Shown here: positions 9,830 to 17,825 of the stretch, piece by piece
Position numbering within the stretch: the stretch's first letter is position 1
How the letters are laid out: each line of letters opens with the position of its first letter
NCBI RefSeq assembly: GCF_049803835.1
Contig: NZ_JBNAGK010000002.1
Location: 62,001 to 126,000, forward strand
DNA: 64,000 bases
Origin: Pacificoceanicola sp049803835
GTDB lineage: Bacteria > Pseudomonadota > Alphaproteobacteria > Rhodobacterales > Rhodobacteraceae
Direction of reading: 5' to 3'
Position numbers and translations under genes: made by a program
Notes under the pieces: generated by a model
Told to the model about the DNA's origin: nothing
Databases searched by the model: none
Seen by the model: only the letters and a program-made list of their open reading frames with translations

Positions 9830-10741
9830 TCAGCCCGCGAACACCGAGGCCGTCAGGCAATGCAGCCCGCCGCCAAGACCCGCCGTTCCGCAGGGGATCG
9901 GCACGCAGGAGAAGCCGCGTTCTTCCAGCCGCGCCATGCGCCGCGCCGTCTGTCCGTCGCCGAAATCGGGCATCAGCAGCACGTCGCCCAACTGAACCCA
10001 GTTCAGCGGGCTGTCGAACCCGGACGGGCCCGCCGCCGCGTCCAGCTCCAGCACCTCCAATCCGCGCCCCTGCAACGCCTCCACGATGCGCTGTGACACC
10101 TCCGCTGCCTGCGCGGTGTCGCGCCGGCGGCAGAGGGCGGCAAGCGATGGCGACAGGAACCGCAGTGTGCAATCCGCGTGGCGGCTCAGGTCGTCGTCGA
10201 AACCGGGCAGGATCAGCCAGTCGCGGATGCCGAGCAGCCGCGCCGTTTCCGCCAGTCCATCCGGACTGTCGAGGCCGTTCTCCCGCAGCATGGCATCGGT
10301 GGAAACGGCCAGCCCCTCCGGCCCGGCCACGACATTGCCGCCCGCGACGAACACCGGCGTCACCTGCTCCGCCTTTGGAAACACCGTACCGAACAGCCCC
10401 GCGTCGAACACCCTCCCGCTGTTGAAGCGGGCAGGACGGATATGGCGCAGGCCATCCTGCGACCGCACCGCCAAAGGCGCGTGATCCCGAAGCCACGGCG
10501 TGTCGAACGCGCCGGTCACGATGCCGAAGTGCCCGGGGGCCTCCTGCCGGGCCACGAACGCCTGCGCGGCCACAGGATCGCGGCAGATCAGGATCACCCC
10601 GACATGCCGCGCCGCCTCCCGCGCCAGCGTCTCCAGCGTCTCGCGGATGGTGAAATCCGAGAACGGCACGCAGAGCGCATCCGGCAGGGCGTAGTCGGGT
10701 ACGATCACCCCCTCCGGCGCGGGCCGCGGCCGCAGATTCAC
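9830..10741 (-). CDS. Agmatine deiminase / peptidyl-arginine deiminase-like protein
   Basis: 303 residues, somewhat shorter than typical PAD_porph members (330-370). Guanidine-modifying-enzyme features: Asp86 in TPWLRDHAPL, His188 and Asp190 in SRHADCTLRF, and the nucleophile Cys295 in GGGLHCLTAS at the very C-terminus. The EGGN motif of agmatine deiminase is AGGN here (Ala133), so the Glu that normally contacts the guanidinium is missing. Known relatives turn agmatine or peptidyl-arginine into the ureido product. No signal peptide, so cytoplasmic. The gene starts 3 bases after the small repeat protein and is co-directional with the ATP-grasp gene. Confidence 0.82.
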   Translation of the reverse strand: MNLRPRPAPEGVIVPDYALPDALCVPFSDFTIRETLETLAREAARHVGVILICRDPVAAQAFVARQEAPGHFGIVTGAFDTPWLRDHAPLAVRSQDGLRHIRPARFNSGRVFDAGLFGTVFPKAEQVTPVFVAGGNVVAGPEGLAVSTDAMLRENGLDSPDGLAETARLLGIRDWLILPGFDDDLSRHADCTLRFLSPSLAALCRRRDTAQAAEVSQRIVEALQGRGLEVLELDAAAGPSGFDSPLNWVQLGDVLLMPDFGDGQTARRMARLEERGFSCVPIPCGTAGLGGGLHCLTASVFAG

Positions 10742-10744
10742 CGC

Positions 10745-11026
10745 TTACTTGCTCCCGAGGCCGCCACCCTTGCCCGGCACCCGGATGCCGGGATAGCGAA
10801 TGCCCGGATAGCGGATGCCCGGCGGTTGCGGGCCCTTGTCGGTTAGCGCCGGAATGCGGATGCTCTCGATCCGCTTGCCGACCCGTTCGCCGCTGAAGGT
10901 CACGCGAGCCCCCATGCGACCGGCCGCCTTGTCCTGTGCCACGGCGGGCAAGGCGGTCAACGGGACCGAGACGAACAGGCCAAGCGCCCGTGCAAGGTTC
11001 GCGGCAATGCGCGGTTTCGTCGTCAT
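10745..11026 (-). CDS. Small secreted protein with C-terminal PGIRY-type repeats
   Basis: 93 residues from ATG 11026, which has an AAGGAG site 8 bases upstream (a longer frame from 11050 lacks this). A Sec signal peptide is clear (ANLARALGLFVSVPLTALPAVAQ, cleaved near residue 31). The mature part has GARVTFSGERVGKRIESIRI and then a repeat tail PPGIRYPGIRYPGIRVPGKG, ending GGGLGSK. I recognise no family. It is immediately followed by the deiminase-like gene (3-base gap) and then an ATP-grasp gene, so the three are probably one transcript. The repeated Arg in each unit next to an arginine-deiminase-fold enzyme is suggestive but unproven. Confidence 0.7.
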   Translation of the reverse strand: MTTKPRIAANLARALGLFVSVPLTALPAVAQDKAAGRMGARVTFSGERVGKRIESIRIPALTDKGPQPPGIRYPGIRYPGIRVPGKGGGLGSK

Positions 11027-11315
11027 TGAAAAACTCCTTCGTACCGTCATGCAAAAATGCCCATGGGCCCCTGATGTATACAGCCATTTGCCAAGAAATG
11101 ATACATGTGGAGAGTGTCAGCGCCCGCTATCCCTCATCGTACCCCCTCCAGAAAGCCTCGCGTTCGCGCAAGCTCATGCCCCGCGTGTCCGAGACCTCCC
11201 CCCTTCGCTGCGTTCTTCCCTCCCCGCCGCCCGGCCTGCCGCCCGTCACCAGCGCCGGGTGCCTTGTTGATCAACCCACATTGCCCATCCCCCCATTCCA
11301 CGCTAAAGCGCGGCC
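11027..11315. other. Intergenic region upstream of prfC and the small secreted protein
   Basis: 289 bases between divergent genes. It contains the palindrome TTGATCAA at about 11265-11272 but no recognised FNR box, since spacing is lacking. Nothing else identifiable; both promoters are expected here. Confidence 0.4.
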
Positions 11316-12926
11316 ATGCTTGACAACCGCCCCGCCCTTCCCGCCGAAATCGCCCGCCGCCGGACCTTTGCGATCATCTCGCACCCGGACGCCGGCAAGA
11401 CCACGCTGACGGAAAAATTCCTCCTCTACGGGGGCGCCATCCAGATGGCCGGACAGGTGCGCGCCAAGGGCGAGGCGCGGCGCACGCGGTCGGACTTCAT
11501 GCAGATGGAGAAGGACCGGGGCATTTCCGTCTCCGCCTCCGCCATGTCCTTCGACTTCAAGACCGGCGACAGGAATTACCGCTTCAACCTCGTCGACACC
11601 CCAGGTCACTCGGACTTTTCCGAAGACACCTACCGCACCCTGACGGCCGTGGATGCGGCGGTCATGGTGATCGACGGCGCCAAGGGCGTGGAAAGCCAGA
11701 CGCAGAAGCTCTTCGAGGTCTGCCGCCTGCGCGATCTGCCGATCCTGACCTTCTGCAACAAGATGGACCGCGAGGCGCGGGACACCTTCGAGATCATCGA
11801 TGAGATCCAGGAAAACCTCGCCATCGACGTGACGCCCGCAAGCTGGCCCATCGGCATGGGCCGCGATTTCATGGGTTGTTACGACATGCTCAACAACCGT
11901 CTGGAACTGATGGACCGCGCCGACCGCAACGTGGTTGCCGAGTCGATCAAACTAGACGGTCTGGACGATCCCCGCCTTGCGGACCACATCCCCGCCGCGC
12001 TGCTGGACAAGCTGCGCGAGGAGGTCGAGATGGCCCGCGAGCTGCTGCCGGAATTGAACCCGCAGTCCGTCCTCGAAGGGCATATGACGCCGATCTGGTT
12101 CGGCTCCGCGATCAACTCCTTCGGCGTGCAGGAGTTGATGAAGGGCATCGGCACCTATGGCCCCGAGCCGCAAGTACAGAAGGCCGAGCCGCGCGAGATC
12201 GCGCCGGAGGAAACCAAGGTCGCCGGGTTCGTCTTCAAGGTGCAGGCGAACATGGACCCCAAGCACCGCGACCGCGTCGCCTTCGTGCGCCTTGCATCCG
12301 GCCATTTCGAGCGCGGCATGAAGCTGACGCATGTGCGCACGAAGAAGCCCATGGCAATCTCCAACCCCGTGCTCTTCCTCGCCGCTGACCGCGAGCTTGC
12401 GGAGGAGGCCTGGGCTGGCGACATCATCGGCATTCCGAACCATGGCCAGCTGCGCATCGGCGACACGCTGACCGAAGGCGAGGCGATCCGCGTGACGGGC
12501 ATTCCCTCTTTCGCGCCGGAACTGCTCCAGACCGTGCGCGCGGGCGACCCGATGAAGGCCAAGCACCTAGAGAAGGCGCTGATGCAATTCGCCGAGGAAG
12601 GCGCGGCCAAGGTCTTCAAGCCGATGATCGGCTCCGGCTTCATCGTTGGCGTCGTGGGGGCGCTGCAGTTCGAGGTTCTGGGCAGCCGCATCGAGCTGGA
12701 ATACGGCCTGCCCGTCCGCTTCGAAGGCTCGCAGTTCACCTCCGCCCGCTGGGTCACGGGGCCGAAACTGGCGGTGGAAAAGTTCGTCAATGCCAACAAG
12801 CAGCACATCAGCTATGACCACGACGGCGACGTCGTCTACCTGACGCGTCTGCAATGGGACATCGACCGGGTTGTCCGCGACTACCCGGACATCACGCTGT
12901 CAGCCACGAAAGAGATGATGCAGTAA
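11316..12926 (+). CDS. prfC: Peptide chain release factor 3
   Basis: RF3 is a ribosomal GTPase that recycles RF1/RF2 after peptide release. The 536-residue protein has the G1 motif SHPDAGKTTLTEKFL near residue 24, an RF3-specific RTRSDFMQMEKDRGISVSAS switch region, G3 DTPGHSDFSEDTYRTL and G4 NKMDRE, followed by EF-G-like domains II and III (GFVFKVQANMDPKHRDR, MIGSGFIVGVVGALQFEVL). Length matches the family. Start is the ATG shown. Two hairpins follow the stop codon directly. Confidence 0.97.
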   Translation: MLDNRPALPAEIARRRTFAIISHPDAGKTTLTEKFLLYGGAIQMAGQVRAKGEARRTRSDFMQMEKDRGISVSASAMSFDFKTGDRNYRFNLVDTPGHSDFSEDTYRTLTAVDAAVMVIDGAKGVESQTQKLFEVCRLRDLPILTFCNKMDREARDTFEIIDEIQENLAIDVTPASWPIGMGRDFMGCYDMLNNRLELMDRADRNVVAESIKLDGLDDPRLADHIPAALLDKLREEVEMARELLPELNPQSVLEGHMTPIWFGSAINSFGVQELMKGIGTYGPEPQVQKAEPREIAPEETKVAGFVFKVQANMDPKHRDRVAFVRLASGHFERGMKLTHVRTKKPMAISNPVLFLAADRELAEEAWAGDIIGIPNHGQLRIGDTLTEGEAIRVTGIPSFAPELLQTVRAGDPMKAKHLEKALMQFAEEGAAKVFKPMIGSGFIVGVVGALQFEVLGSRIELEYGLPVRFEGSQFTSARWVTGPKLAVEKFVNANKQHISYDHDGDVVYLTRLQWDIDRVVRDYPDITLSATKEMMQ

Positions 12927-12986
12927 CCGAAGACCTCGTGTCTTCGGCTGCCGTGGCGAAGTCGCAGTTTTGCAAGGCAAAACTGC
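12927..12986 (+). terminator. Tandem 3' hairpins after prfC
   Basis: The first stem starts at the base after the stop codon: CCGAAGAC pairs with GTCTTCGG around CTCGT (12927-12947). A second perfect 10-bp stem, GCAGTTTTGC with GCAAAACTGC around AAG, lies at 12964-12986. Neither is followed by a T run, so a 3'-stabilising or rho-linked role fits as well as intrinsic termination. Confidence 0.5.
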
Positions 12987-13141
12987 CGACGCCTACACCA
13001 TTGCCATGGCGGCTGGCCGTGTCCGCTCTCGAAATAGCCCCCGTCCACTCACTCGCAGATAACCTCTGCGGGAGAAGCATGTTAACGAATCCCTTAAAGT
13101 TGTGTAGTGTTGGCGCAGAGACATTTTTAAGAGGACAATTC

Positions 13142-13840
13142 ATGATCATCAGAACTTTTGCGGCCCGTGCGGCGCTCGGCTGTGCCGCCCTGCTCGCCAG
13201 TCCGGCCATTGCCGCCACGATAACCGCTTTCGATGCCTCCGGGAACCCGCTGGCCGGGATCGTTGGCAGTGTCGACATCACCGAGTCCCTCTTCGGCACC
13301 GTCGGGACTTATAACGTCACCAACAACATCACCGGCGCTGGCCGCGCGGACCTGCACGGCTTCGGCGTATCGAACGTGAATACGACACCTTGGGTCGGAA
13401 CGGTCGGCGACACTTTCGGCTGCGCCAACGCCGTCGGAAATCCCGACTATTCCAACATCTGCTACGATGCGGTCGTGGTCGACGCGTCGAACTGGGCGAC
13501 CGCGTTTCCCGAAGTCTTTTCCGGCCTCACCCTGTCGTTCCAGGACGTCTTCGGCGACTTTGCCAGCGTCGTGGGGACGGACAACGTGTTCAACTACTAC
13601 TACCACTCGGACGGAAGCCTCGGCGCGGGCGGGTCGATCGACAACTTCTTCGGCTTCGAGGGTTTTGCCGTCGCGTCGAGCATCATCGGTGCCTTCGAGT
13701 ACGGTGGCGGTAACTTCGGTTACTTCACCGCAGGCGTCGCAGGCCCGGGCGGCCCGGAAGTGCCGCTGCCCGCCGCAGGCTGGATGCTGCTTGCCGGTCT
13801 CGGTGGCCTCGCCGCCATGCGCCGCCGTCGCAAGGGATGA
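13142..13840 (+). CDS. VPLPA-CTERM sorting-domain surface protein
   Basis: 232 residues from ATG 13142, placed after AAGAGGAC; the open frame extends upstream but this start yields a clean signal peptide (ARAALGCAALLASPAIAA). The mature region is Gly/Asn/Tyr-rich and unrecognised. The C-terminus EVPLPAAGWMLLAGLGGLAA followed by MRRRRKG is the VPLPA-CTERM tripartite anchor: motif, transmembrane helix and basic tail. In Rhodobacterales these tails are cut by a dedicated exosortase and proteins are placed on the surface or in exopolysaccharide. No exosortase gene lies in this window. A strong intrinsic terminator follows. Confidence 0.9.
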   Translation: MIIRTFAARAALGCAALLASPAIAATITAFDASGNPLAGIVGSVDITESLFGTVGTYNVTNNITGAGRADLHGFGVSNVNTTPWVGTVGDTFGCANAVGNPDYSNICYDAVVVDASNWATAFPEVFSGLTLSFQDVFGDFASVVGTDNVFNYYYHSDGSLGAGGSIDNFFGFEGFAVASSIIGAFEYGGGNFGYFTAGVAGPGGPEVPLPAAGWMLLAGLGGLAAMRRRRKG

Positions 13841-13861
13841 CCGCAGCAGTCGGAGACAGCA

Positions 13862-13897
13862 AACGGTCGCCTGAACACAGGCGACCGTTCTCTCTTG
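13862..13897 (+). terminator. Rho-independent terminator of the VPLPA-CTERM gene
   Basis: A perfect 11-bp stem, AACGGTCGCCT with AGGCGACCGTT, around a 6-base loop, followed by CTCTCTT. It lies 21 bases after the stop codon. Confidence 0.8.
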
Positions 13898-13913
13898 GGC
13901 GTCCGCGATAGTA

Positions 13914-13933
13914 TCCGGGGCAAGCGCCCCGGA
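13914..13933 (-). terminator. Hairpin 3' of the OmpA-domain gene
   Basis: Stem TCCGGGGC/GCCCCGGA (8 bp) with a 4-base loop, 11 bases beyond the OmpA-domain stop codon on the minus strand and back to back with the terminator of the convergent gene. No clear U-run. Confidence 0.5.
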
Positions 13934-13944
13934 CCACGCTTGCG

Positions 13945-15732
13945 TCAGTTCAACAGCGGCGTGATGCGGCGCACCGCGGCGCGGCGGTTGACCCGTTCGG
14001 CTTCCGGCGTTTCGACCAGCAAGTCGCTTTCGCCATAGCCTTGCAGCACCATGTTCTCCGGCGGCACCTGGAAGTATTCGGTCAGCGCCAGCGCCACGCT
14101 TTCTGCCCGGCGGTCGGACAGGGCGAGGTTGTAGGAGTACTGGCCCACCGCGTCGGTGTGGCCCTCGATCAGGAACACCTCACCCGGGTTGCGCTCGATC
14201 ATGTCGCGCATGGCGTTGCCGAGTGCAGCAAGTTCCTCGGCCTCCTCGGCGCGGATCGCGGCAGAGTTGGTCTGGAAGTTGATCGTGTCCACGCTGATCT
14301 CCGGCACCAGACGGCGCACGGCGTCGATGTTGCGCACCTGCGCCAGCGAGAAGCGACGGTTGACCGTCTCCGGCTCCTTCGCGGCCAGCGCGGCGGCCAG
14401 TTCGTCCGCCTGCACGTCGCGGAAGTTCACCGTGGTGCGGTCCGTGGTCTGCGGCAACTGGTTGACCACCACCTGCTCAGTCTCCTGCGTATCGTCGAAG
14501 AGCACGACTTCCGTGCCGTCGGTGAGGGTCCGCGTGCGGCGCAGCACCCGGCCGTCGGCGGCGCGGATCGTCTCGACGCTGGTGCCGTCCTCGTAGGTCA
14601 CGACGTTGCGGGTGGAGCCATCGTCATAGCGATAGGTCTGCACATCCGCGCCCGGACGGCGCAGCAGCGCGTCATCATTCCGCAGCACGCGCAACTGGCC
14701 ATTGTCCTCGATCACCACGCGGTCGCCGCTGTTGGACACAACCTTCTCGTTGTCGCCCAGGATGTCGGCCAGCGCCACGGCACCAAGGCCCAGCAGCGCC
14801 GCCCCGGCGAGCGTCTTCGCGGTGTCGTTGTCGTCGCGGTCTTCCGCCTTGGCATCGCCGGTCACAGGGATGCGGGTCGTCCCGTCGCGGTTCGTGGCAT
14901 TCAGCACGTTGGTGACGAAATCCTCGGTCGAGCGGCGCACGTCCTCCTCGGAGACGGTCTCCTCGGTCATTTGCGGCTCGTTGCCACCCTCGGTCCCAGC
15001 TGCGGCAGCAGCGGCTGCGGCGGGGCGACCGTTGTTGTCGGCCACGGCATCCGCCTGCTCCTGCGCGGTCAACTCGCGAATCCGGTTCTCGATGTCCTCG
15101 GCGTTGGTGGTCTGCACCGGCTCGCCTTCCGGGGCAGGCGGCGTCGCTTCGGCTGCGGCGGCGTCCTGCTCCTTCTTCTTGAGCGCATCGGCGATGTCCT
15201 CGGCGGAGGCCGCAGGCGCACCACGTTCCGGGTTGGCTGCCGTCTCGGTTTGCTGCGGTGCAGGCTCGGCGGGTGCCTCGGCAACCGGCGCTTGCGGAGC
15301 AGCTTCCGCGGCGGGCGTTTCGGCGGCCTGCGGGGCCTCTGCAGGCGCGGGGTCTGCCGGGGCCTCTGCGGCCTGCGGAGCCTCGGTCGGAGCCGGTTCC
15401 GCCGGGGCCTCCGCAGCCTGCGGCGCATCAGCCGGTTCCGCCGGGGCCTCAGCCGCGTTCTGCTGCTCACCCTGGGGCTCTGCCGCCGGGTCCTGCCCGC
15501 CGCCCATTGCCGCCAGACGGGCGCTCACGTCGTCACAGCTCAGCTTCCCGGGCAGCTTGCCCTTGGCCTCGCAAAGTTTCATCAACTCCTCGAGCTGCGC
15601 CTCGTCCATCTGCTCGATGGACTTGAGCGCCCCCATAAGATCCGAGCGGTCCGCATTCTGTGCGACAACCGGCGTTGCGCCGGCGAGCGCGACCGAAACC
15701 GCCGATACGGTGGCAAGCAGGGTCTTTTTCAT
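13945..15732 (-). CDS. OmpA-domain protein with Ala/Pro/Glu-rich spacer
   Basis: 595 residues. Signal peptide 1-25 (SVALAGATPVVAQ). Residues about 81-165 are a low-complexity spacer of near-repeats (AEAPAEPAPTEAPQAAEAPA type). The centre (about 280-400) holds a glycine/alanine hydrophobic stretch LAGAALLGLGAVALADILGD and an acidic RVIEDNG/LRVLRNDD region. The last 110 residues are an OmpA peptidoglycan-binding domain: INFQTNSAAIRAEEAEELAA, IEGHTDAVGQYSYNLALSDR, and VLQGYGESDLL. It most likely bridges an envelope component to peptidoglycan in the periplasm. Predicted alone in its transcription unit; start ATG 15732. Confidence 0.92.
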   Translation of the reverse strand: MKKTLLATVSAVSVALAGATPVVAQNADRSDLMGALKSIEQMDEAQLEELMKLCEAKGKLPGKLSCDDVSARLAAMGGGQDPAAEPQGEQQNAAEAPAEPADAPQAAEAPAEPAPTEAPQAAEAPADPAPAEAPQAAETPAAEAAPQAPVAEAPAEPAPQQTETAANPERGAPAASAEDIADALKKKEQDAAAAEATPPAPEGEPVQTTNAEDIENRIRELTAQEQADAVADNNGRPAAAAAAAAGTEGGNEPQMTEETVSEEDVRRSTEDFVTNVLNATNRDGTTRIPVTGDAKAEDRDDNDTAKTLAGAALLGLGAVALADILGDNEKVVSNSGDRVVIEDNGQLRVLRNDDALLRRPGADVQTYRYDDGSTRNVVTYEDGTSVETIRAADGRVLRRTRTLTDGTEVVLFDDTQETEQVVVNQLPQTTDRTTVNFRDVQADELAAALAAKEPETVNRRFSLAQVRNIDAVRRLVPEISVDTINFQTNSAAIRAEEAEELAALGNAMRDMIERNPGEVFLIEGHTDAVGQYSYNLALSDRRAESVALALTEYFQVPPENMVLQGYGESDLLVETPEAERVNRRAAVRRITPLLN

Positions 15733-15821
15733 ATCGTGTCCTTTCCTCCATCCCCGTCGGATAACCTCCGAGGGGGGCTTTGGAGACAGGAACGCCGCGA
15801 CACGCCTGCGGGTTTCACGAT

Positions 15822-15837
15822 GCCGGGATATCCCGGC
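15822..15837. terminator. Perfect 16-bp palindrome 3' of the VWA gene
   Basis: GCCGGGATATCCCGGC, fully self-complementary, lies 11 bases beyond the VWA gene stop codon and about 90 bases upstream of the OmpA-domain gene. It may end the VWA transcript or bind a dimeric regulator; sequence alone does not decide. Confidence 0.4.
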
Positions 15838-15847
15838 GATATTTTGC

Positions 15848-17098
15848 CTAAAGCAGCTGCATCAGCCGCTGTTTCTCCCCCATGTCGTCGGGGCGGGAGA
15901 TGGCTTCCGCGAGGTCCTCCAGCGAGGCAATCGAATGCCCCGCGCGGAAGCTGTCCACATGCGGCAGCATCGCGCGGATGCCCGTCGCCTTCGGCGCGAA
16001 TCCATCCCAGCGCAAGAGGGGGTTGAGCCAGATCAGACGGCGCGAGGACAGGTGCAGCCGCTCCATCTCCTTTTCCAGCGCCCCCGCGTCATCGCGGTCC
16101 AGACCATCGGTGATGAGCAACACCACCGCGCCCTGCCCCATGACCCGGCGGCTCCATTTGTGATTGAACTGATGCAGGCACTGGCCGATGCGCGTGCCGC
16201 CCTCCCAGTCATGCGCCTCCGCGCCAGCCGCTTTGAGTGCCGCATCCACGTCGCGTGTTGCCAGATGGCGGGTGATGTTGGTCAGCTGCGTGCCGAAGGT
16301 GAAGGCATGCACCTTCGCCCAGCCCGCCCCCTTCTCGTTCGCCACCGCATGCAGGAAGTGCAGCACCATGCGGCTGTACTGGCTCATGGAGCCGGAAATG
16401 TCGCAGAGCACCACGAGGTTGGGCCATCTTGGCCGGGGTTTGGCCCGCTGGATCGTCCGCATCTCGCCGCCCCTGCGCATCGCCTCGCGCAACGTGCGGC
16501 GGTAGTCCAGCCGCTCGCCCTGAGGCGCGGCCATGGAGCGGCGCGACTTGATCGGCTTCACGGGGAGTTTCAGCCGCGCCAGCATCCGCTTCGCCTGCAT
16601 GATTTCCTCGGTCGACATCTGCTCGAAATCGAGCGTCCGCAGCTTCTCCTCCGCCGACATGGTCATGGAGGCGTCGATCTCGATCTGCTCGCCGTCCTCG
16701 TTCTCCTCCGGCTGCGGCAGCTCGGGCATCTGATCCCCCAAGAGCGCCTGCGCCGCGCGCTTCTCCGCCGCCGCCGCGATCTTCTCTTCCTGGACGCCCC
16801 TTACGGCCGGGAGCATGAGGCTCATCATGTGTTCGAGATACCGCGGATCGCGCCAATACAGGCGGAAGATCTGGGCAAAGACCACCCGGTGCTCCGGACG
16901 GTTCACGAAACAGGCATGCAGCGTCCAGTAGAAGTCCATCCGGTCGGTGAACCCCGCCGCCTCCACTGCCCGAACGGCGTCGATGACCCGTCCGGGACCA
17001 ACGGGCAACCCCGCCCGCCGGAGTGCCCGCGCGAAATGAATGATGTTCTGCGCAAGCCGGGGATTTTCGGGGATTTCAAGCGGGATGTATTCAGCCAT
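15848..17098 (-). CDS. VWA-domain (CoxE-like) protein
   Basis: 416 residues from ATG 17098 (MAEYIPLEIPENPRLAQNII), preferred over a longer start at 17128. It matches the CoxE/VWA family: an N-terminal helical region, a middle acidic segment (PQPEENEDGEQIEID), and a C-terminal von Willebrand A domain with the MIDAS motif DISGSMS, and LLITDGLDRDDAG. Such proteins work with MoxR-type AAA+ ATPases as metal-insertion or assembly chaperones (CoxD/CoxE in CO dehydrogenase maturation). The cognate MoxR gene lies 0.7 kb upstream on the same strand, but a plus-strand membrane-protein gene sits between them. Confidence 0.9.
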   Translation of the reverse strand: MAEYIPLEIPENPRLAQNIIHFARALRRAGLPVGPGRVIDAVRAVEAAGFTDRMDFYWTLHACFVNRPEHRVVFAQIFRLYWRDPRYLEHMMSLMLPAVRGVQEEKIAAAAEKRAAQALLGDQMPELPQPEENEDGEQIEIDASMTMSAEEKLRTLDFEQMSTEEIMQAKRMLARLKLPVKPIKSRRSMAAPQGERLDYRRTLREAMRRGGEMRTIQRAKPRPRWPNLVVLCDISGSMSQYSRMVLHFLHAVANEKGAGWAKVHAFTFGTQLTNITRHLATRDVDAALKAAGAEAHDWEGGTRIGQCLHQFNHKWSRRVMGQGAVVLLITDGLDRDDAGALEKEMERLHLSSRRLIWLNPLLRWDGFAPKATGIRAMLPHVDSFRAGHSIASLEDLAEAISRPDDMGEKQRLMQLL

Positions 17099-17196
17099 GG
17101 CGGGACTATCCGCCGAAGTCCGGGGCAAGACAATGCGACGTTTGCATGATAGCCTCGGCGCATGCTCCCTTTCTGACCGAACCGATCCGATACCGC

Positions 17197-17796
17197 ATGA
17201 ATCTCTTCACCGACAGCAAGACCCCGGCCATCCTGACGATCTTCCTCGCTGTCGTCGGTTTCTACATCTCCACCGTGGTCAAGGAAATCCGTGCGCTGCC
17301 GGTGCTGACCTATGCCTTCGAGACGACAGACGCGGGCGCAACCCTCACGCTCAAGAACGTGTCCCTCGCCAGCCTCGTGCCGGATACCCGCTTCGAGATC
17401 GCCTGTGTTGATCAACGGGCCGAATGCCTTGCCGATCTTGGCGGCAGTTTCCATCAACTCGGCCGTGTCGCCCCGGTATCCCCCGCGAACACGCTGGGAA
17501 GTTCCGATGCCTCCGGGGCGGTGCTGCGGGCTACGCTCGTGCCCGGCGCCATCGTCACGCTCACGGTCAAGGCCGCCGGCAACATGCCACTGGAGTTCTT
17601 CTACACGGCGGCAAAGGATGACCCGCAGGCGGTGCTGCTGCTCGACGCCCACAGTCCCACCGCCCTCTTCGTCGACAACTACTTCGACATCATGGTCATG
17701 GCCTTTGTCCTCGCGCTGATCGGGCTGGCAAGCGTTATCCTCTATCCGCTGCTGCCGCGGAAATCCTCCGCCGCGAGCACCGAGGCTGCGGAGTGA
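17197..17796 (+). CDS. Membrane protein of unknown function
   Basis: 199 residues from ATG 17197 (MNLFTDSKTPAILTIFLAVV); a start at 17146 would precede the first helix with non-hydrophobic residues. One transmembrane helix lies at residues 10-28 and a second near the C-terminus (DIMVMAFVLALIGLASVILY), leaving a periplasmic domain of about 130 residues with two Cys (FEIACVDQRAECLAD) that could form a disulfide. No family recognised. It is inserted in opposite orientation between the MoxR and VWA genes. Confidence 0.75.
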   Translation: MNLFTDSKTPAILTIFLAVVGFYISTVVKEIRALPVLTYAFETTDAGATLTLKNVSLASLVPDTRFEIACVDQRAECLADLGGSFHQLGRVAPVSPANTLGSSDASGAVLRATLVPGAIVTLTVKAAGNMPLEFFYTAAKDDPQAVLLLDAHSPTALFVDNYFDIMVMAFVLALIGLASVILYPLLPRKSSAASTEAAE

Positions 17797-17825
17797 CAGC
17801 ACGCGGCGGCAAAGCCTGCCTCTGA

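Noticed and set aside
11265..11272. TTGATCAA as an FNR site
   Set aside because: Half-sites are fused without the four-base spacer, and no promoter fits around it.
13082..13097. TTAA-N8-TTAA as a CtrA box upstream of the VPLPA-CTERM gene
   Set aside because: CtrA needs seven bases between half-sites; here there are eight. Mentioned only as a possible degenerate site.
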